Below, one piece after another: positions 24,266-36,860 of a stretch of 64,000 nucleotides of DNA; position 1 is the first letter of the stretch, and the number at the start of each line of letters is the position of its first letter. Under the pieces are notes generated by a model. The model saw only the letters and a program-made list of their open reading frames with translations. It searched no databases and was not told the DNA's origin. The DNA is from Monodelphis domestica. Its lineage: Eukaryota; Chordata; Mammalia; Didelphimorphia; Didelphidae. Location of the stretch: NCBI RefSeq assembly GCF_027887165.1, contig NC_077234.1, forward strand, positions 163,612,877 to 163,676,876, in the 5' to 3' direction. The position numbers were made by a program, and so were the translations under genes.

Positions 24266-25524
24266 TTTGCTCCTATAACTCCACATAGGAGTTATACCCT
24301 GGCCTAACCATAAGCCTATATCCTACCATATGCTCTAGTTTTGTTAGAGGTAAGAAGCCAGGGTTATTAGATAAGCCTCTTATGAGATACACTGAGTAAA
24401 GCAGGAGTGCAGAGTGTGTTCTACAGCTCCTCAAAGGTCTAGAGGAAGAATGAGCAGAATTAAACACTTCCTATGAAGAAAGTAGACCATAAGTGAGTCT
24501 TACATGATGTTTCTTACCTGTCCCCACTACTTCAAAAGTTGCAGAAATTAGATAATAATTCTGCATGGGCTTTAAAAACAGAACGCTAGTCTATAGTACT
24601 AGTTCTAGCATTGCTTAGCCTAGGTAAGGAATATTTTTTGCTTTCTAAATAATGCCTAAAGAGATGACAGGGCCCTTAAAGGGATACTTTTAGGGCTCTT
24701 TCTTGGAAAGATCACCAACTATATTGATACAGACATCACCCGAGGCGAGGCAGCCAATAGTCCCAATGAGAAATAGGAAAATGCCATCAGAGAGAAAACC
24801 AGAGGAGAGAAAAGAGAAAAAAGTAGGCCACTGGACTCCTAATATGCTACTGTCACTTCTAAAACATGTGCTGTCTAATTTTTAATGGGAATGGTCTAAC
24901 TGGCTGGAAAAAAAATAAACAAAAAATAAAAAAAATAAATCTGGCAAACAGCTGTCAGATAAATGAAAGAGATCAAAGATCCTAAAAAAAGTATTCACTG
25001 GGTCCTACTGTTCCTCTGATGATCAAATCTACTATTGAAAAAGCCATGTAAATAAGAGGAGGCCCAAAATCAAAAGCAAAATGAACTGAAATAAAATTAC
25101 ACTCCAGGGGGTAAAAGAGCTACAATTAAAATTGTAATTAAGACCCATACTGCCTAGGTTCACATACTTTTGATAATTAGTAGTCACTACTCAACCCTGT
25201 CCAGAAACTAATGCTACAGGAGACTGGTATGACTCACCCTCACTCTGCAGAGGGGTTAAAAAGTGACCATGGCCCAAATGACTAAGGAAAGGGGGAAGAG
25301 AAATGTAAAGACAGGTGTGGGGATAGATGATTTTCTTGGAATAATGACACTATTTTTAGGTGTAGCTTATCATTAAGTGTAGCTTCACATCAGAAACATG
25401 CAGAATTTCTGAACCTGTTTGAAAGCATATATTTCTCTCATATACCTTCTTTTGACATTAGACCCATCCCTAATAAGAAAAAAATAAAAATAAAATAAAA
25501 CTTTGACAATGTAAGCAATCTTAC

Positions 25525-25593
25525 CTCTGCAAATAGGGGAGAAATAACTGTAGATAAACACTGAGACAAAGGCCTCTTTGGGATATCTTTCAC
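25525..25593 (-). CDS. STK24: STK24 exon, residues 352-374
   Basis: A 69-base, 23-codon exon, phase 0 at both ends, encodes VKDIPKRPLSQCLSTVISPL then FAE. The acceptor is ttaaag and the donor gtaaga. It begins the C-terminal region that contacts PDCD10/CCM3. The position 352 residue is V where human has M. It lies 9 kb from the next exon. No stretch of this length appears as a listed open frame, but splicing phase and protein match are exact. Confidence 0.93.
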
Positions 25594-25938
25594 CTTTAAG
25601 AAAAATCATCAATAAAATTAATATAACATGACAATTCATGCTTCATTTAACATAATTTATTACTTTCCAATCTTACACTCAAACATCTCTATTTCTACTA
25701 AAAATGAAACTTATACTTCTTACTGTAGCATTTGAATTCAATGGTAGAGGAAAAACATCCTTTCGTGTTCAACATCAATGGATTTAAACAAAGGTAAATT
25801 TGATTATCTTTCACTAGACCAGAAAGCTATAACAAAATTAAATATACAGAGGAAGGCAAATAAGCTTGCACACTGCAAAGAAAAATTCTGTCACTAGGTT
25901 AAAAAGTGGTAATAGTTGATCTTAAAAAAACAAAAACA

Positions 25939-26149
25939 GGGGGCAGCTGGGTAGCTCAGTGGATTGAGAGCCAGGCCTAGAGATGGGAGGTCCTAGGTTC
26001 AAATCTGGCCTCAGATACTTCCCAGTTGTGTGACCCTGGGCAAATCACTGAACCCCCATTGCCTAGCCCTTACCACTCTTCTGCCTTGGAGCCAATACAC
26101 TGTATTGACTCCAAGATAGAAGTTAAGGGTTTTAGGGAAAAAAAAAACT
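25939..26149 (+). repeat. tRNA-derived SINE (SINE1_MD/Mon-1-like)
   Basis: It starts gggggcagctgggtagctca and includes ggttcaaatctggcctcaga and gtgtgaccctgggcaaatca, ending gttaagggttttaggg plus poly-A. Close to the usual full length and little diverged. It lies about 350 bases upstream (transcript sense) of the residue 352-374 exon, opposite to the gene. Confidence 0.88.
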
Positions 26150-27089
26150 ATAGGGGAATAGCAAAATAGCAATATAGCAAAATCTTATTGTCATTTTGAT
26201 TTGTAATAATTCCTGGTTCATATTCATTTCAAAAAGAAGCTTCAATGAATTTTATCTTTAAAAGAAAGGTTTTTTTCAAGATAAATTGAATTAACATTGT
26301 AATCAAGATGGGGGAGGGGAACCTTTAAAAGAGAAACTGCCTTTCCACACTACAGCAAGGCCTACTTGCACACACAAATAATTACTTGGCTAATAATAAA
26401 TGCTTTAACTCTTTATTAAAGTAGAACTTGTAAGACCACTAGTAGGTACCCATTAGTTTGGATACGTACTGAAAGAAAGTTATACTTCTTTAAAATTGTT
26501 CCATATAATCCAACCCATGTATTATGCATGGTATTCCCCAAGTCAGTCTAAATTTGCTTTTATTCAAGATTTCATAAGATATACTAGAGGGAAAACATCT
26601 ATCACATACTGGATAGAACTGGTCTCAGAGTCGAAAATGGATTCAAGTCCTATCTGTGACCTATGTGATTCAGGGGATGACATTTAAACTCTAAAATTGC
26701 ATGTTGCAGAAGAGTTAGTGATCTGCATTAGTGGCTCTTGTTTCCTCATTGAAAAATCTCTGGACTAATAAAAATGGCAGGTCTAGATATGCATCCCTAA
26801 CCCTACTCATAAGAGTGAAGAAAATCACAATCTCAACAAAATCCAAGACTAAGGGTCTCATGCAAGTCTCTCCTGTTGTTTAGAAAAGAGATGGTCCATG
26901 TGAAGATTGCTATAAAGCCAAATGTCATATATCTAGTAGTCCCATTTTCTCAGTGGTTTCCATCATAAGCTGCTAGAGATCAAAGAAAGCTGTGTATTTG
27001 GAGGAGGCAGGAATTATTGGATGACCAAGAACTGGCTATAGTAACAATAAAAAAGAGGGGAGAGACAATGTGTTAAATAAGGATCAATG

Positions 27090-27465
27090 GAAGTAATCAG
27101 ATATGAGACTTATGGGGAAAAGAAGGTTGTCTTAAAATATCTAAAGGTCTCTCTTCAGAAAAAAAAAATTAAGATTTGATCTGTTTGGCCCTAAAGGGCA
27201 TAAATAGCACTAGTAGTTAGAAATTATAGAGGCACAGACTTCCCCCCACCCACTCATATAAGGAAAAACTTCCTAATCATTAGCTGCCCAAAAGATGGAA
27301 GGAACAACCAAGACAGAGAGTACTCTCCTTAATTAGACATGTTTATGAATCAATAGGTATTAGGGAGCCTGAAGAACTAATTTGTAGTTTAATGAATAAG
27401 AGCTGGAAGAGATGACCTCTTTTTCCTTCCAAATCTAGGAGTCTATGAATTCAAAGGCGAAATAA
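27090..27465 (+). mobile_element. CR1/L3 LINE 3' end
   Basis: aggaaaaacttcctaatcat, tagctgcccaaaagatggaa, ggaagagatgacctcttt and the end gagtctatgaattc follow the mammalian L3/CR1 3' consensus in order. Old and diverged. Confidence 0.6.
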
Positions 27466-27928
27466 ATTCTTTGCATATAACCTTGATTTGTAACATGGAA
27501 AACGGGCTTTGGTTTGAATCTTTGCTGTATCTCCTACTAACAAGACAATGAAGCAATATTCTCTGGGCCTCAGATGATATAAAATACCTCTTTGGTCCTT
27601 TTCCAGGTCTAAGCTTAAGTATGATTTTTTAGGATCCAATCAACATTTAGTCATTACTGAACTAATAAAGCAATTTCCTTGAGTCAATCTTTAAATCCCC
27701 CACAGTCTGTTCCTTAAATTTTAAAAATTTTATCAGCAAAATTCTATCAATGGGATTACACAAGGTACTTGGTACAGTGTCCAGAACTGAAATGTTACTC
27801 CATAAAAGATCATTAACAACTATATTTAAACAATCAGGTTCTAGTTATATTTAAATACTTGTATTTTATTTATATTTAAACACTTATTTTAAATAGTTCT
27901 ATTTCTTTTTTAAGCAATTGGGTTCTAC

Positions 27929-28052
27929 CTTATTTCTTTCCAGTTCTTGTGGCTGAACTGCTCCATTCTCCAGGTTCTTGGGATCTTTTTCTCTGATTGT
28001 AAAGATCCAGTCTCCTGAGTCACTGCCGCCTGATGCCTGACCATCTGTTTCT
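27929..28052 (-). CDS. STK24: STK24 exon, residues 310-351 (caspase site and linker)
   Basis: A 124-base exon completes A310 and encodes ETDGQASGGSDSGDWIFTIR, EKDPKNLENGAVQPQELERN and K. The AETD|G caspase-3 cleavage motif of MST3 (aspartate 313) is present and is assembled across the splice junction with the exon at 32022. The acceptor is cttaag|A, the donor gtagaa. The linker ends AVQPQELERNK where human reads ALQPSDLDRNK as remembered, normal drift for a disordered linker. Confidence 0.95.
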
Positions 28053-28215
28053 CTTAAGAGAAAAATTCAAAACCTTTCATTATTAAGTATAATAAGACTG
28101 AAATTCTTCATTTCAATAAAATGGGCTTGAAGAGAAAAAACATAAGAAACACTAATCAAGGACTGGATGGGAATTCAAGATATAAAGGACCAGATTTATA
28201 TCTCAGGTGGTCTTT

Positions 28216-28431
28216 TGAAGTCAGACTTGAGGGCAGCTGGGTAGCTCAGGGGATTGAGAGCCAGGCCTAGAGACAGGAGGTCTAAGGTTCAAATCTGGGC
28301 TAAGACACTTCCCAACTATGATGCTGGGCAAGTCACATGACCCCCCCCACTGCCTAGTCCTTACCACTTTTCTGCCTTGGAACCAATACAGAGATGGAAG
28401 AAAAGGGTTTAAAGAAAAATGAAGTCAGACT
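28216..28431 (+). repeat. tRNA-derived SINE with exact 12-bp target duplication
   Basis: The SINE begins gagggcagctgggtagctca and ends gggtttaaagaaaaa. The direct repeat tgaagtcagact occurs at 28216-28227 and 28420-28431. The exact duplication and low divergence point to a fairly recent L1-type insertion. It lies about 165 bases upstream, in transcript sense, of the exon carrying the caspase site. Confidence 0.9.
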
Positions 28432-29984
28432 CATCAAAACTTTGAGTGGGTCTGTTTGAATTTGGCAATTGACAGTATACTTACTCACTATGGTATTGCA
28501 TAGAACTGAGTCCTGAAGGGAGATTTTGACAATCAGTGAGGTAGCTCCTTCCAATTGTGATTTTATAAGCCAAAATGAAAACACTGCACTTCCTCATGTA
28601 CACAGAAAAAGAAGCTACTGCTTAGAAAATAAGTTAGTCCTTATTTCACTATTCAGGAATGAAGGACGGCTGCCATAATCTTCCAAGTTTAAGTTCACAA
28701 ATAAAAAAAGAGGTTTCTTTTCCTTTCAGCATTTTGCCTACAAATAGGTTAAAAGTCTATTTATCTGGCTAATTCTATGAAAGCTAGAGGTTACTTCTGG
28801 TTTCCTTTTTAACTTCATTAGCTAAGAAGGCATGGAAGTTTAAAGTAGCAGTTATGAATAAAAATTTTAACAGTATTTAAAAGTAGATTCATTACTCCAG
28901 TATTCTCAGAAAAGAGAATCTGTTATCGATTAGCAATTTTAATTTTGGAGACTTCTATTCATGGCATTGAGGGGTTAACAGGATATTAACATGTTCTAAG
29001 AAAGAATCTTAACAAAGGCATCATTTCAATTTGGTACATTTACTGCCAAAATTCATAAAGTAATTGGAAGTGACATTTTCTGCTCTGTGATCCTCTGATT
29101 ATAAGAGCTGTGGAAGGCTGATTAACACTGTGACCAACATAGGCAAAGAAATGCTTCCCAGTTTGATCACTTAAAACAATTTTTACTACAATATAAAGAA
29201 ACACTTGGTGTACAAAGCCAAATAAACCTGCCCACTAACTTACATTTACTCATATAATCTGCCAAAATGAAATAACTGTGAGAAAAGGAATCTAAATGAG
29301 TGGAACACCCACCATGACAAAGTATTTTCATTACTGAATGCCAATAGAAAAAGAGACCTATTTGGCAGCAGCCACATTAGGACTTTACTCAAAGAAATTG
29401 TCAAATCTTAATAAGTGACCCTATGGTAAGAAAAATATGTAGTCATTTGCTAAAATATATGGGGACTTGGGCGTCAGGTAATCACAATGTCCTTTTTATA
29501 CAGAAAATAAATATACCTCAGGTAGAAGTTTCATTTCTTAGTTTTTAAGGGCATCAATCAATTGTCTTGATACATGCACATAAATTCTTTATAGTTCTGA
29601 TGCTTATCACCTAAAGACTACACATATGGCTTTATCAGTTTTTATTACTGCCTACTGCCTTCTCTCTTTCTCTCAAGAGAGATTTATATTTGTATTACAC
29701 ACATCAATTTCTTTCCCCACCCCCATTCTCACATTCAATTTGCACATACCCCTGATTTTTACATCCCAATGATGTATCAGATTAATTCATTTTTAAATTT
29801 CTATTATATAGTGGCTTGAAACAGCAAAACACACTAAGATCAAAACAGATACATGATCTAGACATAAAAGGAGATATATCAAAAACAAATGAGAAAAACA
29901 AGAAACATATTACCTGCCAGATTTATGGATAAGAATTTATGAGTAAACAAGAGATGGAGAGCATTATGAAATATAAAATGGATA

Positions 29985-31830
29985 CTTTTAAATGTTAAAT
30001 TGGAAGGTTTTTGTACAAATAAAACAAATATTGACAGAAAAAAAGAAAAGCAGAAAATTGAGGGGTGGATTTTATAGACAACCCCTCAGATAGATATCAA
30101 TAAGAGCCACTCTCCCCAATTGATAAATGGGCAAAAGATATGAATAGTTATCAGTTGAAGAAATCAAAGCCATATATGGGTATATGAAAAAATGCTCTAA
30201 ATCTACTGATTAGGGACGCATAAACAAAACAATTCTGTAGTCTCATCTCACAACTGACTAAAATGACAAAGAGAGAAAAATGATAAATGTTCAGATTAGT
30301 GGATGTGGAAAAGTGGGACACTAATATACTGTTGGTAAAACTGTGAAAGGATCCCAATCATTATGTATTACTTTCATTTCTTTTCCCCAGTTTTCGTCTA
30401 TCTTTCTTTTTTTTTTTTTGTTAAACCCTTACCTTCCATCTTAGAGTCAATATTGGCTCCAAGGCAGAAGAGTGGTCTGGGCTAGGCAATGGGGGTCAAG
30501 TGACCAGGCTCACACAGCTGGGAAGTGTCTGCGGCCAGACTTGAACCCAGGAGCTCCCATCTCTAGGCCTGACTCTCAATCCACTGAGCAACCCAGCTGC
30601 CTCCTTCTTCTATCTTTCTTACTCTGTTCTTGAACTCCTTTTTTGAGTTCCTCAAGAGTTTGTCATCAATTTCCATTGGGAGGGAGGGGAGTTTGAATGG
30701 ATTTGCTTGTTTGTCACTTTCTGCTGTTGTTTCTCTATTTTGCTCTTTTTATCCATAGAAATTATGCAGGGTTAAGAGCTTTTTTTTGCTGCTGCTTATT
30801 TCTTTTGCCACTAGTAGATTGGGGCTCCTGCATGTTGATTGCTTTCTTAGGTTCTGTCTCGAAGGGCTTTGCCTTGGTGGTATCTTCCCTCCCATGTCAG
30901 ACGCCTTAGTAAGGGCAGGTAATGTGAGGTTCTTTGTGGCTATCTTTCCAGCCCCTGCTGCCTAGCTATGTCCAGTTTTGTTTCTACCTCAGATCCATGC
31001 TCTACTGCCCCAGATTCTTTACTCTTCAGCCACAAGTCTAAAGTCTCACTGCCAAGGCCGGGGTAAGTCTGTGGTGCTTTCAGCCAGCTCCCAAAAATTT
31101 AGGGATTGCCCAGCCCTTGCTCTGATTCTGATGCCATAGGTGGTGTAGAGGAGGAATGATCAGCTTGCCCTTTCATAAGTGCAGTTTCACCCTCTCATAC
31201 TGTGGGAATCCCCCAAATACTGCCTACCTTTCAGGTAGTGTCCAGTGGGAGAGCCCCTTTACCCAACAGATTGTGATTTTTGTCCTTTTGAGACGCCCAA
31301 TCTCAACCATTATGGAGAGCAGTTTGGAATTATACCCTGAGAGCTATAAAAATGTGGATACCTTAGACCAGTTATATTACAGCTGGGTCTATTTTCCAAA
31401 AGAACAGGGAAAAAGGAAAAGAACCTATATGTTTCACAATATTTATAGTAGCTGTCTTTGTGGTGGCAAAGAATCTAGCAATCAAGAGGATAGTCATCAG
31501 TTGGGGAATGACTTAATAAATTATGATATATGATTGTGATGGAATATCAATGCACTATAAGAAACAATGAGCAGATTAATTTCTTAAAAACCTGTAAAGA
31601 ACCATACGCGAGTAGTGAAGAGTGAAACTAGTAGGACCAAAGAGAGCATTACATATAGCTACAGATTTAATATTTGAAGATTAACTCATGAATGCTCACC
31701 TCTGGAGAATGAAGTAAAAAATAGAAACACAAAAAACATCAAAATATACATATTTGTTTGCCAGGTAAAGCCTTAGATGGTGTGGGGAGGGGAAAGAGGG
31801 TATGAAAAAAAGTTCTACAGAAAAATAAAA
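29985..31830 (+). mobile_element. L1 ORF2 C-terminal/3' fragment, interrupted
   Basis: The left part (29985-30361) holds ctccccaattgataaatggg, caaaagatatgaatagttat and the pre-3' region. The right part (about 31285-31830) resumes with attatggagagcagtttgga, atttatagtagctgtctttg and gttggggaatgacttaa. About 0.9 kb between them includes a reversed SINE and a segment I cannot name. The reading frame is broken. Confidence 0.65.
30397..30620 (-). repeat. tRNA-derived SINE with exact 12-bp target duplication, reversed
   Basis: The minus strand reads ggaggcagctgggttgctca to ggtaagggtttaac plus poly-A. The duplication tctatctttctt flanks it at 30397-30408 and 30609-30620. It lies inside the interruption of the L1 fragment. 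Confidence 0.88.
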
Positions 31831-32021
31831 AACATCAAAATATTTCTTTGGGAGAAACCATGGGAATCAAATGTACTTCATGGTTAAACTTATATCCCTT
31901 TCCTAAGCTTCCTGCCCATCCCTGAAGCACTAGGCAGTGACAGCATGGAGATAAGGAATAAAAGAATGAGCACAGTCTAAAGGATTGGATGGTGAATAGT
32001 TAGCAGATGGAAGATACTCAC

Positions 32022-32167
32022 GCATCTGAGTCTTCTGAACTAGAGTCATCTTGGCTCTGTTCAGCCTTCCATCTCTTGTACCTGTCAATCAGTTCTGTCA
32101 AGTAAGATGTTTTCTTTGCATTTCTTAATATAAACTTGTGTTTCAACAACTCCTTTGCTGTCGGTCT
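32022..32167 (-). CDS. STK24: STK24 exon, residues 262-309 (end of kinase domain, nuclear-localisation region)
   Basis: A 146-base exon encodes RPTAKELLKHKFILRNAKKT, SYLTELIDRYKRWKAEQSQD and DSSSEDSD plus two bases of the next alanine. It closes the kinase domain (RPTAKELL is subdomain XI) and enters the regulatory tail. The basic patches NAKKT and YKRWK are the reported bipartite nuclear localisation signal of MST3. The serine-rich acidic run is a likely casein-kinase-type target. One difference from human is Q for H in EQSQDD. The donor is gtgagt. Confidence 0.95.
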
Positions 32168-32845
32168 CTTGAAAAAAAAAAAAGTCAATAAGACAATGTT
32201 CCCTACCTTCTCCTATCTGAAGGTGCCTCCAGAATTCCTCCCTCTCACAACCTCCAATGTAGTCCCCATTACAACACAAGACTTTCTAGTTGAGCACACA
32301 TGTTGTCTTTGTCGTGGTTCTTGTCCAAACCAATCAGAATTTATGAACCTATTAAGTGCCAGTTACTATGCTGAAGATACAAAGGAAATAAAAAGAGGGG
32401 CTAGTATAGATACAATATATATTCAGATCAAACTTAGATATGAAATGCATTGAACTGTAATTCAATGGTAAGGTTTATGCCAATTACTCTCGTTGCTTCT
32501 TTTTTATATTATTATTTAAAAAGCCTTGATGGCACAATTTAGAGGAACACGATGTCTTCCAAAAAAAATTCATATTTGTCTGTGTGGCCCAGGCCTACAC
32601 TGTGCAAATGAAATCTATATTGGACTGGGAATTCTAACAAAAAAAAACTGCCAATTGTTTCCTTCATGTTCTATGCCTACGTTTGCTCTGTAGGAAAATA
32701 CATGAACTACTACTGTGTTAAAAGAAATTTAAAAGCAACCTATATTTTAGTGTAAGCAATATTTGTCTTATTTCACATGACAAAAAAGGAAATATTTATT
32801 ATATGATAATACATGTACAACCTATATAATATTACCAGCCTTCTT

Positions 32846-33100
<255 letters not shown>

Positions 33101-33482
33101 AATGAGGGGTGGGGGTAGATTTTTGGACATAGCTAATGTAAGAATGTGTTTCTCTTGGACAAGCATGTTTTATATTTTATTATGTATTTATAACAAATCA
33201 CATGTATATTAGTCATGTTATATATATATATTATTTGTCAGTATATATAAATAAAACAGTAACCTCCCCAAAAGCCCTCTATAAACATCATTTTCTTTTA
33301 AATGCTCATTAATTTCCCAGTAGCTTTTATTAAGAAATTCAGAAATCTGTCATGTTTTGAACCTTGTAATTCTAGGACCATTTGACTAAGTCACTTTCCA
33401 ACCTATGCCTCCAAATGTCACTGATATTCTGAGTGTGTACATTCCCTCACAACTACTCAAGTCAAGAACTGCTTCATGTGAG

Positions 33483-33687
33483 TGCAGCAGGGTAACTCAG
33501 TGGATTGAGAGCCAGGTCTAGAGACAGAAGATCTTGGGCTGGCCTCAGAAACTTCTTAACTGTGTGACCCTGGACAAGTCATTTAACCTCCACTGAATAG
33601 CCATTACTGCTCCTCCACCCTGGAACTAAAACACAGTATTGATTCCAAGATGGCAGGTAAGAGGTTTTTTGTTTTTGTTTTTTTAAA
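33483..33687 (+). repeat. tRNA-derived SINE, diverged
   Basis: gtgcagcagggtaactcagt, gattgagagccaggtctaga, gtgtgaccctggacaagtca and ttccaagatggcaggtaaga place it in the same family as the copy at 25939, with more changes and a deletion in the B-box region. Confidence 0.8.
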
Positions 33688-34469
33688 GAAGGAATTGTTT
33701 CAGGTTTTTAACATAGCAACAATCATAGCCCAGAAGTACTACAAACCAAGGTCTGCCAATTGCTTTTGCTCCTTAAGAGAGAACAATGGGGTACCAATCA
33801 CAGGGAGGGATGAAGTAAAATCCCAAATCACCAGTTGGTAGAAATGAAGAAACTACAATTAGGGTTAGATCAAACTCCTCTCTTAAAACAAATAACATAC
33901 TTCATGAGAGTGTCATAATACTCAGTCTTGTGAAAAAGAAAGTATAGTGTTTGCAGACATACTTGACAATGCCAAATATCTTCTCTTTTCCCCATCATTT
34001 CCAGTGCTCTCACTTACATGTTGCTAGTTTCTTACCATCCTGCTTTACTCTCTTAATGATTGTAGAACTGTGCAGGTAAACAGCTGTATTAAATTTACCT
34101 GCCCAGTTCTTAATTTAATGCATTTTAACATACTGAATGGTTAAAATAATTAGTATCTATAATTGCTGATTCCCTGCAACTCAACAAAGAAAATAGCAAT
34201 CTTATAAGATTGATCATGTCTAGAACTAAACAATTTAGAGTACATTACCAGAAGAACAGATAGAGAAATTGTACTTTCTGCTTTATCAATTCTGTGAGCT
34301 CACAGTTCCTTCTAGTCTCTGGCAAGGTGTTAGCACATTCTAATATCAGTGATATAATCCACACTTTACATCTTAAGATAGAAGTCAATGAGAAAATGAA
34401 GATCACCTTTCTTTTACAAGTAAGCTAAAAACTCAGAAAACACTAAAAATGGAAATGGCATGTGTATTA

Positions 34470-34645
34470 TGGAAATGACTCCTACTTTTGGAGTCAGAGA
34501 ACCTAGCTCTATTACTCACTACTGACGTTAATCTAGGTAGGTCACTTAACCTCTCTTAGACCTCAGTATCCCTTTCTATAAAATGAAGGAGTCAGACTAG
34601 GTGAACACTAAAATCTCTTTCAGCTCTAAATCCTATGATCCTATG
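34470..34645 (+). repeat. MIR/THER-type SINE
   Basis: cttttggagtcagagaacct, gtaggtcacttaacctctct, ctcagtatccctttctataa and ctctttcagctctaaatcct follow the CORE-SINE order. Confidence 0.6.
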
Positions 34646-36310
34646 TTGCTAAACCCCAAACTCCACCTCTTGAAATTTACCCTAGGATTTGGAGCAGAAA
34701 CTAAGCCAATACTATGTAATCATCAGTGTTCTTTGGTTTTCCCACCTCTAATTACATGTAAATGGAGGGAAAGAGGCGGAAGGGGGCAGGGAAAGAAAAG
34801 GGGGAAGAATCTAACATATCCACCCTTCTAAAGGACAATTATTTTCAAGTTGTTGTTTTTCTCTTTCCTATCTCAAGCCAAACTGAAACTGAAAACAGTT
34901 ATATAAAAAACTACTTGGCTATTATTTTTCACTTGCTTTAAACATTACTAAAACAATGTGAAAACTTCACAATTTTCCCTTGTGGTAAAACTCAAAGTAC
35001 TATTTGTAGTATTTTCTATTTTAAATTAAAATGATCTTCCAGTCTCAAGTGAGGAATCCAAATGCAAGAGAGAAAAAGTATCAACAGGTTCCAGGAAAGG
35101 AGAACCTGGATACCTAGCCATTTGAAAGGCAAAACACACATGAACACAATTTTCGTGTGCAAATCAGTTACACAAATTGGGTAGAAAACAAAAATCAGTA
35201 TGTGACAAAGTCTTTAGTAATAGTAGCAGATAGAAATGGAAAGAAAATAGTATTAGGCCTGAAGGTGTTCTAAACCTGTCAGTAATTAAACTGGTTGATG
35301 AGGATGTGTCTGAAAACTTATTAAATAGCAATGCTTTCCAGGAGATAAAAAATGCCAATGTTTCTTACTTGACTAACATAGGTCTCATTCATAGGCTTTA
35401 AATTTTGCCTTCTATTAAATATTAAAGGAGACCAACCCTTTAAAAGGGGAGGAAGGTATCCTTTAAATCTCTTCTTCTTATTCAGGTAATAAGCAACAGA
35501 AAAGATGGAAAAAGCCCTGGATTTGGAGGCAAAGGACCTGGGTTCAAATTGCAGCTTTTGAATTTGCCAAAAATCTAACCTTTAACAAGTCATTTAACTT
35601 CTCTTTTAGTTTCCTCATCTAGGCTATAATTTAAAAAAATCTAAGGGTTCAAGTTCTGAATCACAGGAACAATAACATGACAGATTTCTCTGGAAGTAGC
35701 AGAAAGACCACCAAGGTTTTGGCTAATATTTGCAAAGAACAGGATGAGCTTACAATTAAGATGAGAAAAGGGGGTACATTTTTACAAAAATGAAGAAATA
35801 TATTCTAAATTATACTGTGAATAGAACTGAAATCATATTTATATTCAGAAACTCTTAAGAATAGAAGTATTTTAGCCTTAAACTTCATATTCAGATCCAT
35901 TCTTCCATTAAAGGACATTTAATCTGTTTGGACAACTTAAGAGCCTGAGCAATGGAAAATTCACCTCCAAGTGATTTTTTTCCTGATTTCAATTTAAAAG
36001 ATGGAAAAATTCCAAGAAAAAGTTTTCGAAACTCTTTTTATGCTGACCTTCAAACCAGTTTTTTGGTTGGCATGCCAATACCTGTAACACCCTGACATGA
36101 CTACACCTACATTTAGATGAAAATATTTTCATGGTTGGCTGTGATTTCTTCCCAGTTCCAAACCGTCATTTAAAAATATTTGGATATCAGTACCTAATGG
36201 AAGTGTTTCAATACCAAATTTTCTCTGTAACTTAAAAACAAATCAAAACAAATTCTATCATCACGAATTCATTCTCTATCCTCCAAGAGTGACCCACTGG
36301 TAAAACTTAC

Positions 36311-36496
36311 AAAGCTTGGTTCCTTGTTTAGACAGGCCTCCACAAACTCTTTGAGGGGTTTGCTGTAGTTCCCTTCCAGCGTTGGTGGATTGTTCTTTGG
36401 AATGAGGAATAACACCTTCATTGGGTGTAGCTCTGAATGAGGAGGTTCGCCTTTAGCCAGCTCTATTGCTGTTATGCCCAGAGACCAGATATCTGC
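36311..36496 (-). CDS. STK24: STK24 exon, residues 200-261 (kinase C-lobe)
   Basis: A 186-base exon of 62 codons, in phase 0 at both ends, encodes [20 protein letters not shown], then [20 protein letters not shown] and [20 protein letters not shown] ending SF. DIWSLG is kinase subdomain IX. The HSELHPMKV and [11 protein letters not shown] wording separates STK24 from STK25 (NSDLHPMRV) and STK26. The acceptor is ttgcag and the donor gtaagt. The open frame extends further upstream into intron and could mislead a gene caller into adding an N-terminal MVPKDC. Confidence 0.97.
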
Positions 36497-36669
36497 CTGC
36501 AACACAACACAATCTTTAGGGACCAAGAGTAGAATTACATGAATAACATTTTCATTCTGTGCAGAGAAGTAACTTGAGAAAATACATATGAACAGTGTGC
36601 TAAAGCTTGGAAAGTACTAATAGTTGTCTACTGATCAGCTCAACAAAGACAATTCAGTTAAGCAAACAC

Positions 36670-36860
36670 ATCAGATCCCCCTGGCTTAATCCTGGACACA
36701 GAATTTTAAGAAGGTAAATGATGAGTTGCATGAAGTCCCAAGGAGGGCAACCAGAATAGCAAGGGTCTTCAGAACAAGGGTAGGACTGGATGAAGGGCAA
36801 GGGAGAAAATGACACTTGTCTCTTAGTATGAGAAAAGTTAAGATTTATTTGTGTCAGGGA
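36670..36860 (+). mobile_element. CR1/L3 LINE fragment
   Basis: aggagggcaaccagaatagc, aagggtcttcagaacaag and ggatgaagggcaagggaga follow the L3/CR1 consensus. Short and old. Confidence 0.5.

Larger units (their letters stand above)
25594..27928 (-). other. STK24: STK24 intron, 2.3 kb
   Basis: It holds a near full-length tRNA-derived SINE (25939-26149), a SINE scrap near 26600-26690, a CR1/L3 3' end (27090-27465) and a weak SINE-like stretch near 27490-27610. Nothing else was recognised. Confidence 0.9.
28053..32021 (-). other. STK24: STK24 intron, 4.0 kb
   Basis: It contains a SINE with target duplication (28216-28431), an interrupted L1 (29985-31830) with a SINE inside, and about 1.5 kb (28440-29980) where I recognise nothing beyond AT-rich unique sequence. 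Confidence 0.9.

Noticed and set aside
25939-26149. tRNA gene
   Set aside because: The tRNA-like start belongs to a SINE with a tail and A-rich end. The same applies to the other SINE heads in the window.
31156-31533. A 125-codon open frame
   Set aside because: Its right half is L1 3' sequence and its left half the unnamed insert, so it spans a junction of repeats.
36497-36526. Methionine start upstream of the kinase C-lobe exon (MVPKDC...)
   Set aside because: These codons lie beyond the ttgcag acceptor and have no counterpart in STK24; intronic extension.
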